64,000 nucleotides of DNA. Origin: Manganitrophus sp963718695. GTDB lineage: Bacteria; Nitrospirota; Nitrospiria; SBBL01; Manganitrophaceae. The position numbers and the translations under genes are program-made. The DNA is taken from NCBI GenBank assembly GCA_963718695.1, contig OY970371.1, forward strand, positions 2,418,001 to 2,482,000. Direction: 5' to 3'. Shown here in pieces: positions 26,162 to 34,314 of the stretch (positions within the stretch are counted from its first letter, which is position 1; each line of letters begins with the position of its first letter). The notes beneath the pieces are model-generated. The model was not told the DNA's origin, ran no database searches, and worked only from the letters and a program-made list of their open reading frames with translations.

Positions 26162-26605
26162 CTATGAGAGGACCTCGGCCCGCCCGCCGGCCGCTTGAAT
26201 TTTCTTAAGGGCCTCTTCGCTGAATTTATGGGCGGCAATCACCAGCGGCTTCGTCAGCGCCCCCTCCCCCAACACTTTTACGCTCTCCGTGGCCTTTTTG
26301 ATGATGCCGACCTGAAGGAGAAATTCGGGGTTGATCACTGTCTCGGCCGGGAACTGATCGAGTCGATTTAGATTGACGACCGCATATTCTTTTTTAAAGA
26401 TGTTCTTAAAGCCGCGCTTTGGAACGCGGCGAATCAACGGCTGCTGTCCTCCCTCAAAACCGGGCGCTTTCGTTCCACCTGAACGCGCCGCTTGGCCCTT
26501 ATGACCCTTCGTCGACGTCTTCCCGTGTCCCGAACCCGGTCCCCGTCCGATCCTTTTTTCTTTTTTCTTTGCCCCGGGAGTGGGTGCCAAATCCGATATC
26601 TTCAC
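26162..26605 (-). CDS. rplO: 50S ribosomal protein L15
   Basis: The 147-residue protein shows the Gly-rich RNA-binding start GSGHGKTSTKGHKGQAARSG and the C-terminal L18e/L15 fold. It ends 11 bp before secY, and its start overlaps the rpmD stop by 4 bp. The segment AAGACGTCGACG here holds intact the octamer proposed to be altered in rpoC and rpoB. Confidence 0.96.
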   Translation of the reverse strand: MKISDLAPTPGAKKKEKRIGRGPGSGHGKTSTKGHKGQAARSGGTKAPGFEGGQQPLIRRVPKRGFKNIFKKEYAVVNLNRLDQFPAETVINPEFLLQVGIIKKATESVKVLGEGALTKPLVIAAHKFSEEALKKIQAAGGRAEVLS

Positions 26606-26814
26606 GAGATTTCCTTGACCTCCAGCAGATGTGAAATTTTATGAATCATCCCCCGCGTTTGAGGCGTATCCTGTCGGATCACCGTTTGATTCATTTTCCG
26701 AAGACCCAGTCCCGCAACAACTTTCTTATGTTTTCCGGGCCGTCCGATGTAGCTCCGCACCAGGGTGATTGATAACTGTTTTGTCGCCGCTTTCGAATCT
26801 TCTTTCTTTGCCAT
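26602..26814 (-). CDS. rpmD: 50S ribosomal protein L30
   Basis: The 70-residue protein has the L30 core (LSITLVRSYIGRPGKHKKVV, LGLRKMNQTVIRQDTPQTRG) with about 10 extra N-terminal residues. The order rpsE-rpmD-rplO is standard. Confidence 0.95.
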   Translation of the reverse strand: MAKKEDSKAATKQLSITLVRSYIGRPGKHKKVVAGLGLRKMNQTVIRQDTPQTRGMIHKISHLLEVKEIS

Positions 26815-26816
26815 TT

Positions 26817-27314
26817 CTATCTCTCCGACAGCGCGAGGGTCTGCCTCCGCCTGACCATCTCTCCGGGATCTCTCAGCTTCGAGAAACCTTCCAGCGTCGC
26901 CTTGACCACGTTGAGGGGATTTCCGCTGCCGAGCGACTTGCAGAGGATATTCGAGATTCCGACCATCTCCATCACGGCTCGGACCGGCCCTCCCGCGATA
27001 ATGCCGGTACCATCCGCCGCCGGTTTGAGCAGAACATTCTCTGCCCCGAAGTGTCCGGTGATTTCAAAAGGGATGGTCGACTCTTTCAAGGGAACGCGGA
27101 CCAAATTCTTCTTTCCGTTCTCAATCGCTTTTCGAATCGCCTCGGGAACCTCCGCCGCTTTTCCCTTACCCACGCCGACATGTCCCTGGCCGTCTCCCAC
27201 CACCACCACGGCGGAAAAGGAGAAGCGCTTTCCACCCTTCACCACCTTCGCCACGCGGTTGATGAATACGACCTTATCTTTTAACGTCAGTTCGTCTGCA
27301 TTAATTTTTGCCAA
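26817..27314 (-). CDS. rpsE: 30S ribosomal protein S5
   Basis: S5 helps hold translational fidelity and mRNA helicase activity at the entry site. The 165-residue protein has the dsRNA-binding N-domain (VVFINRVAKVVKGGKRFSFS) and the C-domain (RAVMEMVGISNILCKSLGSG). It lies between rplR and rpmD. Confidence 0.97.
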   Translation of the reverse strand: MAKINADELTLKDKVVFINRVAKVVKGGKRFSFSAVVVVGDGQGHVGVGKGKAAEVPEAIRKAIENGKKNLVRVPLKESTIPFEITGHFGAENVLLKPAADGTGIIAGGPVRAVMEMVGISNILCKSLGSGNPLNVVKATLEGFSKLRDPGEMVRRRQTLALSER

Positions 27315-27366
27315 GTACTGCCTCCTAAAAACCCGTCCTCATCGAACAGAAGGGTTGCCGTCATGC

Positions 27367-27756
27367 TTAGAATACGAGTCCGCCTTCTCTGGCGGCGTCT
27401 GCAAGCGCCTTTACTCTCCCGTGATAGATATAACCTCCTCGATCAAAGACGACCTTGCTGATATTCTTCTCCTTCGCAAGGGCGGCCAGCTTTGCGCCGA
27501 CCCGCTTCGCCCCCTCAATATTCCCCCCCGACTCTTTCCCTTTTTTTCCTTTGGCCGCTTTCGTCTGGGAGGAAGCCGCTGCCAAGGTCTTTCCGGAGAG
27601 GTCATCAATAATTTGAGCATAAATATGGTTCAGGCTACGAAAAACGGAGAGTCGCGGCCGCTCAGGCGTCCCCATGATTTTATTACGAACCCGTTCGTGC
27701 CTTCTCGTTCTTGCCAGAACCTTTTCTTTTGCCGATACCGCCATCACAAACCCCAC
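27367..27756 (-). CDS. rplR: 50S ribosomal protein L18
   Basis: L18 carries 5S rRNA with L5. The 129-residue protein has the core RRHERVRNKIMGTPERPRLS and FDRGGYIYHGRVKALADAAR. A basic stretch (KAAKGKKGKESGG, about residues 68-80) slightly enlarges a loop compared with common homologues. Confidence 0.96.
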   Translation of the reverse strand: MGFVMAVSAKEKVLARTRRHERVRNKIMGTPERPRLSVFRSLNHIYAQIIDDLSGKTLAAASSQTKAAKGKKGKESGGNIEGAKRVGAKLAALAKEKNISKVVFDRGGYIYHGRVKALADAAREGGLVF

Positions 27757-27769
27757 GTCGTTTTACGAG

Positions 27770-28306
27770 TTATTTTCCAGTCTTTCCTTCTTTACGGATG
27801 ATCCGCTCGTCTTTGTACTTGATCCCTTTTCCTTTATAGGGCTCGGGTTCTCTTAACGCGCGGATATTCGCCGCCACCTGTCCGACCAAATACCGATCGA
27901 TTCCTTTAATCGTGACGGTTGTCTGCTTTTCAACCGTTGCGTCAATCCCCTTTGGAAGCTCAAAATTGATCGGATGGGAGTATCCCAGATTTAAGACCAA
28001 CATTCTCCCCTGAACCGTGGCGCGGAAACCGACCCCGTTGATCTCGAGCACTTTCTCAAACCCTTGTGTCACGCCGACGATCATATTCTGGATTTCGTTT
28101 CGGGTCAGACCGTGAAGCGACCGCACAAAACGGTCATCCGAGGAGCGAGAGACAACGAGCTCGCTCCCCTGGATGTCCACCTTGATCTCCGGCCGAAGCG
28201 GCTTTTGATTTTCTCCCTTCGGGCCTTTCACGTGGACCGCATCCGGATTCACCTTCACATTGACCCCATTGGGGATGATAATTTTCTTTAAACCAACTCG
28301 CGACAT
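27770..28306 (-). CDS. rplF: 50S ribosomal protein L6
   Basis: L6 supports the GTPase-associated centre of the large subunit. The 178-residue protein starts at ATG 28306 (MSRVGLKKIIIPNGVNVKVN) with AAAAGG upstream. A longer reading to 28399 would translate the intergenic repeat and is rejected. It ends with the conserved EPYKGKGIKYKDERIIRKEG. Confidence 0.96.
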   Translation of the reverse strand: MSRVGLKKIIIPNGVNVKVNPDAVHVKGPKGENQKPLRPEIKVDIQGSELVVSRSSDDRFVRSLHGLTRNEIQNMIVGVTQGFEKVLEINGVGFRATVQGRMLVLNLGYSHPINFELPKGIDATVEKQTTVTIKGIDRYLVGQVAANIRALREPEPYKGKGIKYKDERIIRKEGKTGK

Positions 28307-28325
28307 AATTTCAACCTTTTCTATC

Positions 28326-28413
28326 TTATGTGGAGGCCCGTGCGGCGGATCGAAGAAAGATCCTCCGATGCCCCCACACCCCGCGGCTCGGACAGGCAAA
28401 GCCTGCTCCTCGC
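28326..28413 (-). repeat. Intercistronic two-hairpin repeat, copy A (rpsH-rplF)
   Basis: This copy lies between rpsH and rplF. Plus-strand coordinates: an outer stem pairs 28330-28337 (GTGGAGGC) with 28370-28377 and an inner stem pairs 28343-28351 (CGGCGGATC) with 28359-28367, each with one mismatch. A second hairpin is CAGGC-aaa-GCCTG (28393-28405) flanked by GGA/TCC. Three further copies occur at 29104, 35972 and 52335, all in the same orientation relative to transcription. Confidence 0.85.
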
Positions 28414-28438
28414 CTTTATCTTCATTATCGTCGGATAT

Positions 28439-28831
28439 TTACCAGATGTAACAGAGAACCTCTCCGCCGACCTTCGCTTCACGCGACTTCTGGTCGGTCA
28501 TCAGCCCCTTCGAGGTGGAAAGAATTGCAACGCCGATTCCCCCCTTCACCGAGGGAATTTCATCCTTTCCGACATACACACGCCGACCGGGCTTGCTGAC
28601 GCGCTGGAGGTCGCTGATCACCGGCTCATCGTTATCAACATATTTAAGATAAACTCTTAAATTCTTTTGGACCGATTCGCCGACCACACGATAATTTCGG
28701 ATAAAACCCTCTTCTTTCAAGATCCGCGCGAGTTCCACCTTGAGCTTCGAGAGGGGAATATCGACCACCTCATGTTTCCGCATTTTGGCATTTCTGATTC
28801 TGGTCAGCATATCTGCAATAGGATCTGTCAT
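28439..28831 (-). CDS. rpsH: 30S ribosomal protein S8
   Basis: S8 is a primary 16S rRNA binder and in some species represses the spc operon. The 130-residue protein starts at ATG 28831 (MTDPIADMLTRIRNAKMRKH) after GGAG; it ends with REAKVGGEVLCYIW. Repeat copy A follows its stop codon. Confidence 0.96.
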   Translation of the reverse strand: MTDPIADMLTRIRNAKMRKHEVVDIPLSKLKVELARILKEEGFIRNYRVVGESVQKNLRVYLKYVDNDEPVISDLQRVSKPGRRVYVGKDEIPSVKGGIGVAILSTSKGLMTDQKSREAKVGGEVLCYIW

Positions 28832-28902
28832 TCTCGACTCCAATTACTCCCGTGATCGGCGTTTCCTGTCATCGATTTCGATGACGCAAGGACGGCCCCG
28901 AC

Positions 28903-29088
28903 CTACCAACTCGACTTGATCACCCCTGGAACCTCTCCCTTTAAACTCAACAGGCGAAAGCAGATACGGCACATGTTAAACTTTCTGATGTAACCACGCA
29001 CCCGGCCGCAGACGGCACAGCGATGGTACTTTCTGACCTGAAACTTGGGCGTCCTTTGGGCTTTTGCAATCAAAGATTTTTTTGCCAA
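28903..29088 (-). CDS. rpsZ: 30S ribosomal protein S14, zinc-binding short form
   Basis: The 61-residue protein is the short type with four cysteines (HRCAVCGRV and CRICFRLL). The longer zinc-free S14 typical of Escherichia coli is not seen in the window. It follows rplE and repeat copy B. Confidence 0.96.
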   Translation of the reverse strand: MAKKSLIAKAQRTPKFQVRKYHRCAVCGRVRGYIRKFNMCRICFRLLSLKGEVPGVIKSSW

Positions 29089-29103
29089 TTTTTCCCTCTA
29101 TTT

Positions 29104-29195
29104 ATAGATGGGGGCCTGTGCGGAAACTGAAAAGGAGAAGGTCCTCCAATGCCCCCACACCCCTCGGCTCGGACGGGCTAAGCCCGATCCTTGCC
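29104..29195 (-). repeat. Intercistronic two-hairpin repeat, copy B (rplE-rpsZ)
   Basis: This copy occupies most of the 156-bp gap between rplE and rpsZ. The outer stem TGGGGGC (29109-29115)/GCCCCCA (29151-29157) is perfect. The second hairpin is CGGGC-taa-GCCCG (29174-29186); copies A and D have CAGGC/GCCTG here, so a base pair has changed on both sides. A third hairpin, GCATCGC-gttg-GCGATGC, lies just beyond (about 29212-29229) only in this copy. Confidence 0.85.
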
Positions 29196-29244
29196 TTTAT
29201 TCATTCGTCGCGCATCGCGTTGGCGATGCCATCCGCTCGCTTAC

Positions 29245-29817
29245 TTACTTCGGTTCACTCGGCTTGCGGAAGGGAAACCCGAAATTCCGCAGTAACGCTC
29301 TTCCCTCGGTATCATTCGTTGCGGTGGTCACGATGGTGATATCCATTCCATGAATCGCGGCCACCTCATCATAGTTAATTTCCGGAAAAATCAACTGCTC
29401 CTTGACCCCCAAGGTGTAGTTTCCTTTTCCATCGAATGCCTTGAGAGAGATCCCTCTGAAATCACGAATCCTGGGGAGGGCCGCATTCAGGAGCCGATCC
29501 AAAAATTCGTACATTCTCTCCCGCCGAAGAGTGACTTTGGCGCCGATCGGCATCCCTTCCCGAAGCTTGAAGCCAGCGATCGATTTTTTTGCCTTCGTGA
29601 CGACCGGCTTCTGTCCGGTAATCTGGCCGAGCTCCTTTACCGCCGCATCGAGCAATTTGACGTTGGATATCGCCTCTCCCATTCCGACATTGACGACGAT
29701 TTTTTCAAGTTTGGGCACCTGCATCGGATTCTTATAGCCAAACTCTTTCATCATCGCAGGAATCACTTCCTGTTGGTATCGTTCTTTGACTGACGCAATA
29801 TTATTTGTTGTTTTCAT
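29245..29817 (-). CDS. rplE: 50S ribosomal protein L5
   Basis: L5 binds 5S rRNA and contacts the P-site tRNA. The 190-residue protein has KNPMQVPKLEKIVVNVGMGE and LREGMPIGAKVTLRRERMYE. It is slightly longer than usual because of about ten N-terminal residues. The gap after it holds repeat copy B. Confidence 0.96.
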   Translation of the reverse strand: MKTTNNIASVKERYQQEVIPAMMKEFGYKNPMQVPKLEKIVVNVGMGEAISNVKLLDAAVKELGQITGQKPVVTKAKKSIAGFKLREGMPIGAKVTLRRERMYEFLDRLLNAALPRIRDFRGISLKAFDGKGNYTLGVKEQLIFPEINYDEVAAIHGMDITIVTTATNDTEGRALLRNFGFPFRKPSEPK

Positions 29818-29874
29818 GATCCTTTACCGTTCCTCGTCTCGCTTGAGATGTGTCCGACCTCTGTCGATCGAACT

Positions 29875-30222
29875 CTAAGCTTCTTTGTCCAGGGCTTCGC
29901 CACAGGACCGACAGACCCTCAATTTCTTTCCATCCGGCAGTGTCTTGCTTGCAATCCTTCTCGGCTTAATGCAGTTTCCGCAGACAATCATCACATTCGA
30001 GAGATTAATCCTTCCTTCTCGCTCGACGATTCCCCCTTTCGGATTTGTTTGGCTCGGCCGGGTATGCTTCTTCAAGAGATTCAGCTTTTCAACAACAACC
30101 GACTGCTTCTCCGGCAGAACCTGCAGGACCTTTCCCTCTTTTCCTTTTTCTTTCCCGGCGACCACATGAACAATGTCGCCTTTCTTAATTTTGGTCCTCA
30201 GTAACGTGGCTTCTCTCATCAT
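29875..30222 (-). CDS. rplX: 50S ribosomal protein L24
   Basis: L24 starts large-subunit assembly. The KOW motif KIKKGDIVHVVAGKEKGKEG is near the N-terminus, and a C-terminal zinc-knuckle-like pair (CGNC, CRSC) is present. Two consecutive ATGs (30222, 30219) follow AAGGA; the second has the better spacing, so the start is uncertain by one codon. About 114-115 residues. Confidence 0.95.
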   Translation of the reverse strand: MMREATLLRTKIKKGDIVHVVAGKEKGKEGKVLQVLPEKQSVVVEKLNLLKKHTRPSQTNPKGGIVEREGRINLSNVMIVCGNCIKPRRIASKTLPDGKKLRVCRSCGEALDKEA

Positions 30223-30230
30223 CAAATCCT

Positions 30231-30599
30231 TTATAAAACTTCAGGCGCAAGTGAGATGATCTTCGTAAATTTTTTCCATCGGAGTTCTCTTGCGACCGGA
30301 CCGAAAATACGTGTTCCGATCGGTTCTCCCTGGGCATTGATCAACACCGCCGCGTTCCGATCGAACTTGATGTAAGAGCCGTCATCTCTACGGACCTCTT
30401 TCGTCGTCCGGACGACCACCGCCCGCACCACATCTCCCTTTTTCACACTCCCTTGAGGGATCGCTTCCTTCACGGTGGCAACGATGATATCTCCCAGGCG
30501 CGCATAGCGCTTCTTCGAGCCCCCTTTGACATGGAAGCACATCACCTTCTTGGCCCCGGAGTTATCAGCGACATCGAGCATTGTGTAAATTTGTACCAT
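30231..30599 (-). CDS. rplN: 50S ribosomal protein L14
   Basis: L14 is a 122-residue large-subunit protein at the intersubunit face. From ATG 30599 it reads MVQIYTMLDVADNSGAKKVM and ends KFTKIISLAPEVL, both conserved. An in-frame start nine bases upstream would add MLS and is less typical. Confidence 0.96.
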   Translation of the reverse strand: MVQIYTMLDVADNSGAKKVMCFHVKGGSKKRYARLGDIIVATVKEAIPQGSVKKGDVVRAVVVRTTKEVRRDDGSYIKFDRNAAVLINAQGEPIGTRIFGPVARELRWKKFTKIISLAPEVL

Positions 30600-30648
30600 G
30601 CTAAGCACCTGCTTCCGTTAAGATTAAATCGATTCGAGTGAATGTTTC

Positions 30649-30906
30649 CTAGATTTCCGTCGCCCGCTCAAGCACTTCGATGACCATCCATCGCTTCTCT
30701 CGGCTCAGTGGACGCGTCTCGATCAGCTTGACCCGATCGCCGACATGCGCCTCGTTCTTCTCATCATGCGCTTTCAGCTTACTGGTTCTTTTTAAGAATT
30801 TCTTATATCGAGGATCTTGCACCATCCGGTCGATCGCGACGACGACGGTTTTGTCCATCTTGTCACTGACCACCTGACCTACGTATTCTTTTCTTTTCTT
30901 CAGCAT
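30649..30906 (-). CDS. rpsQ: 30S ribosomal protein S17
   Basis: S17 is an OB-fold primary binder of 16S rRNA. The 85-residue protein starts at ATG 30906 after AGGG; a TTG at 30924 is rejected. Core motifs: KEYVGQVVSDKMDKTVVVAI and GDRVKLIETRPLSREKRW. Confidence 0.96.
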   Translation of the reverse strand: MLKKRKEYVGQVVSDKMDKTVVVAIDRMVQDPRYKKFLKRTSKLKAHDEKNEAHVGDRVKLIETRPLSREKRWMVIEVLERATEI

Positions 30907-30932
30907 GTTTTCCCTGTCGTTCAACTGGAATC

Positions 30933-31154
30933 CTATTTCGAAGCGCCTTCTTTTTCGGTCGCTTCTTTCTTTTTCATTTGAGAAAAGGTCAGAACCCGTG
31001 CGATATCCCGCTTGATCAACTTGATCCGATTGGGGTTCTCGACATGCCCTGAAACCGCCTGAAACCGGAGATTGAAGAGCTCCTTCCGAAGGTCTTTCTC
31101 CTTTTGAGAAAGCTCCTCCGCCGTCAAATCTTGAAAATTCTTTTCATCCGCCAT
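30933..31154 (-). CDS. rpmC: 50S ribosomal protein L29
   Basis: L29 is a small helical-hairpin protein near the exit tunnel. The 73-residue sequence shows LTAEELSQKEKDLRKELFNL and IKLIKRDIARVLTF. It starts 2 bp after the rplP stop. Confidence 0.95.
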   Translation of the reverse strand: MADEKNFQDLTAEELSQKEKDLRKELFNLRFQAVSGHVENPNRIKLIKRDIARVLTFSQMKKKEATEKEGASK

Positions 31155-31156
31155 GT

Positions 31157-31570
31157 TTATTCCTCCCCTCGCGACACGAATTGCGTCGCAATCGGAAGCT
31201 TGTAAGCAGCCAACCGGAAGGCTTCTTTCGCCACCTCGGGAGTCACCCCATCCATCTCATAGATGATCCGTCCCGGCTTGACCACCGCCACCCAATATTC
31301 GGGGGCGCCCTTTCCTTTTCCCATACGGGTTTCAGCGGGCTTCTTTGTAATCGGCTTGTCCGGGAAGATGCGGATCCAGATCTTTCCGCCCCGTTTGACG
31401 AACCGGGTCATCGCGATACGCGCCGCTTCAATTTGCCTTGCCGTAATCCAGCCCGGCTCCATCGCCTTGAGACCGAACTCGCCAAAGCTTAAATCGGATC
31501 CTCGGTACGCCTTTCCGGCCATCCGACCTTTCATCCGCTTTCGGTATTTTACCTTTTTAGGGGACAGCAT
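31157..31570 (-). CDS. rplP: 50S ribosomal protein L16
   Basis: L16 helps position the A-site tRNA. The 137-residue protein has the conserved start MLSPKKVKYRKRMKGRMAGK and the GKGKGAPEYWVAVVKPGRI segment. Its ATG overlaps the last base of the rpsC stop. Confidence 0.97.
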   Translation of the reverse strand: MLSPKKVKYRKRMKGRMAGKAYRGSDLSFGEFGLKAMEPGWITARQIEAARIAMTRFVKRGGKIWIRIFPDKPITKKPAETRMGKGKGAPEYWVAVVKPGRIIYEMDGVTPEVAKEAFRLAAYKLPIATQFVSRGEE

Positions 31571-32244
31571 TATCTTCTCTCACCTCTTGCAGCAGCCAAT
31601 TCCCGTTCTTTTTGCGTCTCCGGAAGAATCTCGCCTCGATAGATCCAGACTTTGACGCCGATCTGGCCCATCGTCGTGGCGGCTTCCGCCAAACCGAAAT
31701 CGATATCGGCCCGGAGGGTATGCAGCGGAACCCGTCCCTCCCGATACCACTCGGTCCGCGCAATCTCCGCACCCGCCAACCGCCCGGCGCAGTAGACCTT
31801 AATTCCCAACGCGCCCAACCGAAGCGAGGAGGCGACCGCTTTCTTCATGGCGCGGCGGTAGGCCACTCGCTTTTCCAACTGCATCGCTATGTTCTCTGCA
31901 ACGAGTTGCGCGTCGAGCTCCGGCTTTTTGATTTCTTTAATGTTGATGTAGACCTGCTTTTTGGTCATTGCTTCGAGTTCGACCTTGAGCTTATCGACCT
32001 CGGCCCCTTTTCTCCCGATGATAATTCCGGGCCGGGCGGTGTGAATGGTGATTCGGATCTGATTTCCGGAGCGCTCGATCTCCACCCGCGCGACACCCGC
32101 GTGATAGAGTTTCTTTTTGACGATCTTCCGGATTTTCAGATCCTCATGGAGCAGCTTGGCATAGTCCTTCTCGGCATACCAGCGCGAGCTCCACGTTTTG
32201 ATATAACCTAATCGAAATCCAATTGGATGAACTTTCTGCCCCAT
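31570..32244 (-). CDS. rpsC: 30S ribosomal protein S3
   Basis: S3 shapes the mRNA entry tunnel. The 224-residue protein has the start MGQKVHPIGFRLGYIKTWSS, the KH domain (GIIIGRKGAEVDKLKVELEA) and the C-domain AEIARTEWYREGRVPLHTLR. Single-base overlaps link it to rplV and rplP. Confidence 0.97.
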   Translation of the reverse strand: MGQKVHPIGFRLGYIKTWSSRWYAEKDYAKLLHEDLKIRKIVKKKLYHAGVARVEIERSGNQIRITIHTARPGIIIGRKGAEVDKLKVELEAMTKKQVYINIKEIKKPELDAQLVAENIAMQLEKRVAYRRAMKKAVASSLRLGALGIKVYCAGRLAGAEIARTEWYREGRVPLHTLRADIDFGLAEAATTMGQIGVKVWIYRGEILPETQKERELAAARGERR

Positions 32245-32786
32245 TATTGCTCCTTCTTGGCAGGTTTCTTCTCCGCCTTCTTCTTTGTCGTACCAGCCTC
32301 CGCCCGGGGGGCTTTCGGCTTTTTGGCTTTAACTTCAGATTTCTTTTCTGCAGCGACCGCTTTCTTGCGGGCGGCCGGCTTCTTCGACTCCGTCTCGGCG
32401 ATTTTTTCTACGACAGGCTCCGCCTTCGGCGCTTTCGGCTTCTTGGGTGCGATTTCAGCCACAGACAAGATCAAGGTAATATGGCTTGTCCGCTTCCGGA
32501 TGATATTGGCGCGTCCCATCGCCCTCGGTTCCATTCTCTTCATCACCGGGCCTCCGTCGACGAGCGCCCTGGAAACCCAAAGATCGTCGACATCCCCCAT
32601 CTCTTTCTGGGCGGCATTGGCGACGGCCGATTTCAAAACCTTTTCGATCACCTTGGCGGCGTGCCTCGGCGTAAACTTAAGAATCGTAAGTGCTTCTGCG
32701 GCATTCTTGCCTCGAATGAGATCGATGACCAATCTCGCCTTTCGGGGCGCCACACGGACAAACCGCAACACCGCTTTCGCTTCCAT
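32244..32786 (-). CDS. rplV: 50S ribosomal protein L22 with a long basic C-terminal tail
   Basis: L22 lines the nascent-peptide tunnel. Residues 1-112 are a standard L22 (MEAKAVLRFVRVAPRKARLV to SHITLILSVAEI). About 68 further residues form a Lys/Ala/Pro-rich, histone-H1-like tail with a repeated KKPKAPKAEP / KKPKAPRAEA unit. The ATG at 32786 follows GGAGTT; a reading to 32810 is rejected. The frame continues cleanly to the rpsC overlap, so the tail is real coding sequence. Confidence 0.95.
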   Translation of the reverse strand: MEAKAVLRFVRVAPRKARLVIDLIRGKNAAEALTILKFTPRHAAKVIEKVLKSAVANAAQKEMGDVDDLWVSRALVDGGPVMKRMEPRAMGRANIIRKRTSHITLILSVAEIAPKKPKAPKAEPVVEKIAETESKKPAARKKAVAAEKKSEVKAKKPKAPRAEAGTTKKKAEKKPAKKEQ

Positions 32787-32844
32787 TTGAACTCCACTCC
32801 TAAACCACACAGATCACCGGGATCATCCCGGCGATTGATAAGAC

Positions 32845-33132
32845 CTATTTTAACGCCGTCGCTTTTTCCGTCTTTGCAGCACCATGCCCCTTGAAGAACC
32901 GGGTCGCCGAAAATTCTCCCAGCTTGTGACCCACCATATTTTCGGTGATGTAGACCGGAATAAACTTCTTTCCGTTGTGGACGGCGAGGGTATGTCCGAT
33001 CATTTCCGGGGTGATGGTCGATCTGCGCGACCATGTCTTGAGGATCTTTTTGTCGTTCGATTCGTTCATCTTGGCGATCTTTTCCGCCAGATGTGTATCG
33101 ACGAACGGTCCTTTTTTAACTGATCTCGGCAT
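32845..33132 (-). CDS. rpsS: 30S ribosomal protein S19
   Basis: S19 sits in the 30S head. The 95-residue protein reads MPRSVKKGPFVDTHLAEKIA and ENMVGHKLGEFSATRFFKGH, as usual. It lies between rplB and rplV. Confidence 0.97.
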   Translation of the reverse strand: MPRSVKKGPFVDTHLAEKIAKMNESNDKKILKTWSRRSTITPEMIGHTLAVHNGKKFIPVYITENMVGHKLGEFSATRFFKGHGAAKTEKATALK

Positions 33133-33150
33133 CGCTAACCTTTTGTTTAA

Positions 33151-33975
33151 TTACTTCCGTCGTTTAATAATGAAGGCGTCCGTGTCTTTTCTTCGACGCG
33201 TCTTATACCCCTTCGTCAACTGGCCCCAGGGAGAGACCGGATGCGGATTCCCCTGACCCGCCTTTCCTTCTCCTCCGCCGTGCGGGTGATCGACCGGGTT
33301 CATCGCGACTCCTCGGACGGTCGGACGACGCCCCAACCATCGCGTTCTTCCCGCCTTGCCGAGAGAGTAATTTTCATGGTCGATGTTTCCTACCTGGCCG
33401 ATGGTCGCCATACATTCGGCATGAATCAGACGAACTTCCCCCGATCCCAACCGGACCTGAACCCACTCGTTTTCCTTCGCCATCAACTGCGCCGAGACGC
33501 CGGCGCTTCGGGCAAGCTGCCCTCCCTTCCCCTTCTTCAGCTCGATATTATGAATCATGCTTCCAACGGGGACCTTGGACAACGGGAGGGAATTTCCATT
33601 TCGAATCTCGGCGTTCGGTCCCGACATCAGATGCTCCCCGACCCTCAGACCGTCCGGCGCGATGATATAGCGCTTCTCCCCGTCCGCGTAGGTCAGCAGG
33701 GCGATCCGGGCCGACCGGTTCGGATCATATTCGATCGACGATACGGTAGCGGGAATGTCGAATTTATTCCTCTTAAAATCGATGATCCGGTAGGCCCGCT
33801 TGTGCCCGCCGCCACGATGCCGTATCGTGATCTTACCCCGATTGTTCCTCCCGCCGGAGGGGGGAAGCGAACGAACCAGACTCTTTTCGGGTTCGGTCTT
33901 CGTGATCTCTTCAAAGGTCAAGCCCATTGCAGATCGGCGACCCGGTGATGTTGGCTTGTATGTCTTTACTCCCAT
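33151..33975 (-). CDS. rplB: 50S ribosomal protein L2
   Basis: L2 supports the peptidyl-transferase centre. The 274-residue protein has MGVKTYKPTSPGRRSAMGLT at the start and the invariant VRGVAMNPVDHPHGGGEGKA near the C-terminus, including the His important for activity. Confidence 0.97.
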   Translation of the reverse strand: MGVKTYKPTSPGRRSAMGLTFEEITKTEPEKSLVRSLPPSGGRNNRGKITIRHRGGGHKRAYRIIDFKRNKFDIPATVSSIEYDPNRSARIALLTYADGEKRYIIAPDGLRVGEHLMSGPNAEIRNGNSLPLSKVPVGSMIHNIELKKGKGGQLARSAGVSAQLMAKENEWVQVRLGSGEVRLIHAECMATIGQVGNIDHENYSLGKAGRTRWLGRRPTVRGVAMNPVDHPHGGGEGKAGQGNPHPVSPWGQLTKGYKTRRRKDTDAFIIKRRK

Positions 33976-34029
33976 CGATCAATAACCTCTATACGGTAGG
34001 GACGGCTTGAAATCGTCCTGCTCTTGCGT

Positions 34030-34314
34030 TTATCCCTCAAACAGCGTTAACTTCTCACCCTCTTTCAGGGTGACAATCGCTTTTTTCCAATCGGGCCGCT
34101 TTCCGACAAACCGGCCGAGCCGCTTCTCTTTACCCGGGACATTCACGATGCGGACATCCTTGACCTTAACGTTCAAGGTATCCTCAACGGCCCGCTTCAC
34201 TTCACTCTTGTTTGCATTCCGACGAATCGCAAAACAGTATTTGTTCTGCGCCTCTCGAAGCTGCGTGCTCTTCTCCGTCAACACAGGACGGACGATAATA
34301 TCATGCCGATTCAT
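34030..34314 (-). CDS. rplW: 50S ribosomal protein L23
   Basis: L23 is the docking site for trigger factor and SRP at the exit tunnel. The 94-residue protein begins MNRHDIIVRPVLTEKSTQLR and ends DWKKAIVTLKEGEKLTLFEG. Its start overlaps the rplD end by 14 bp, so the two are translationally coupled. Confidence 0.96.
   Translation of the reverse strand: MNRHDIIVRPVLTEKSTQLREAQNKYCFAIRRNANKSEVKRAVEDTLNVKVKDVRIVNVPGKEKRLGRFVGKRPDWKKAIVTLKEGEKLTLFEG

Noticed and set aside
28307..28399. N-terminal extension of rplF through the intergenic repeat
   Set aside because: It would translate the repeat sequence; ATG 28306 matches the conserved L6 start and has its own ribosome-binding site.
29064..29353. 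Short plus-strand open frames over repeat copy B, with look-alikes at the other copies
   Set aside because: Similar peptides (PTPRGSD-like) appear at copies A, C and D only because the DNA repeat is shared; no start signals are present.
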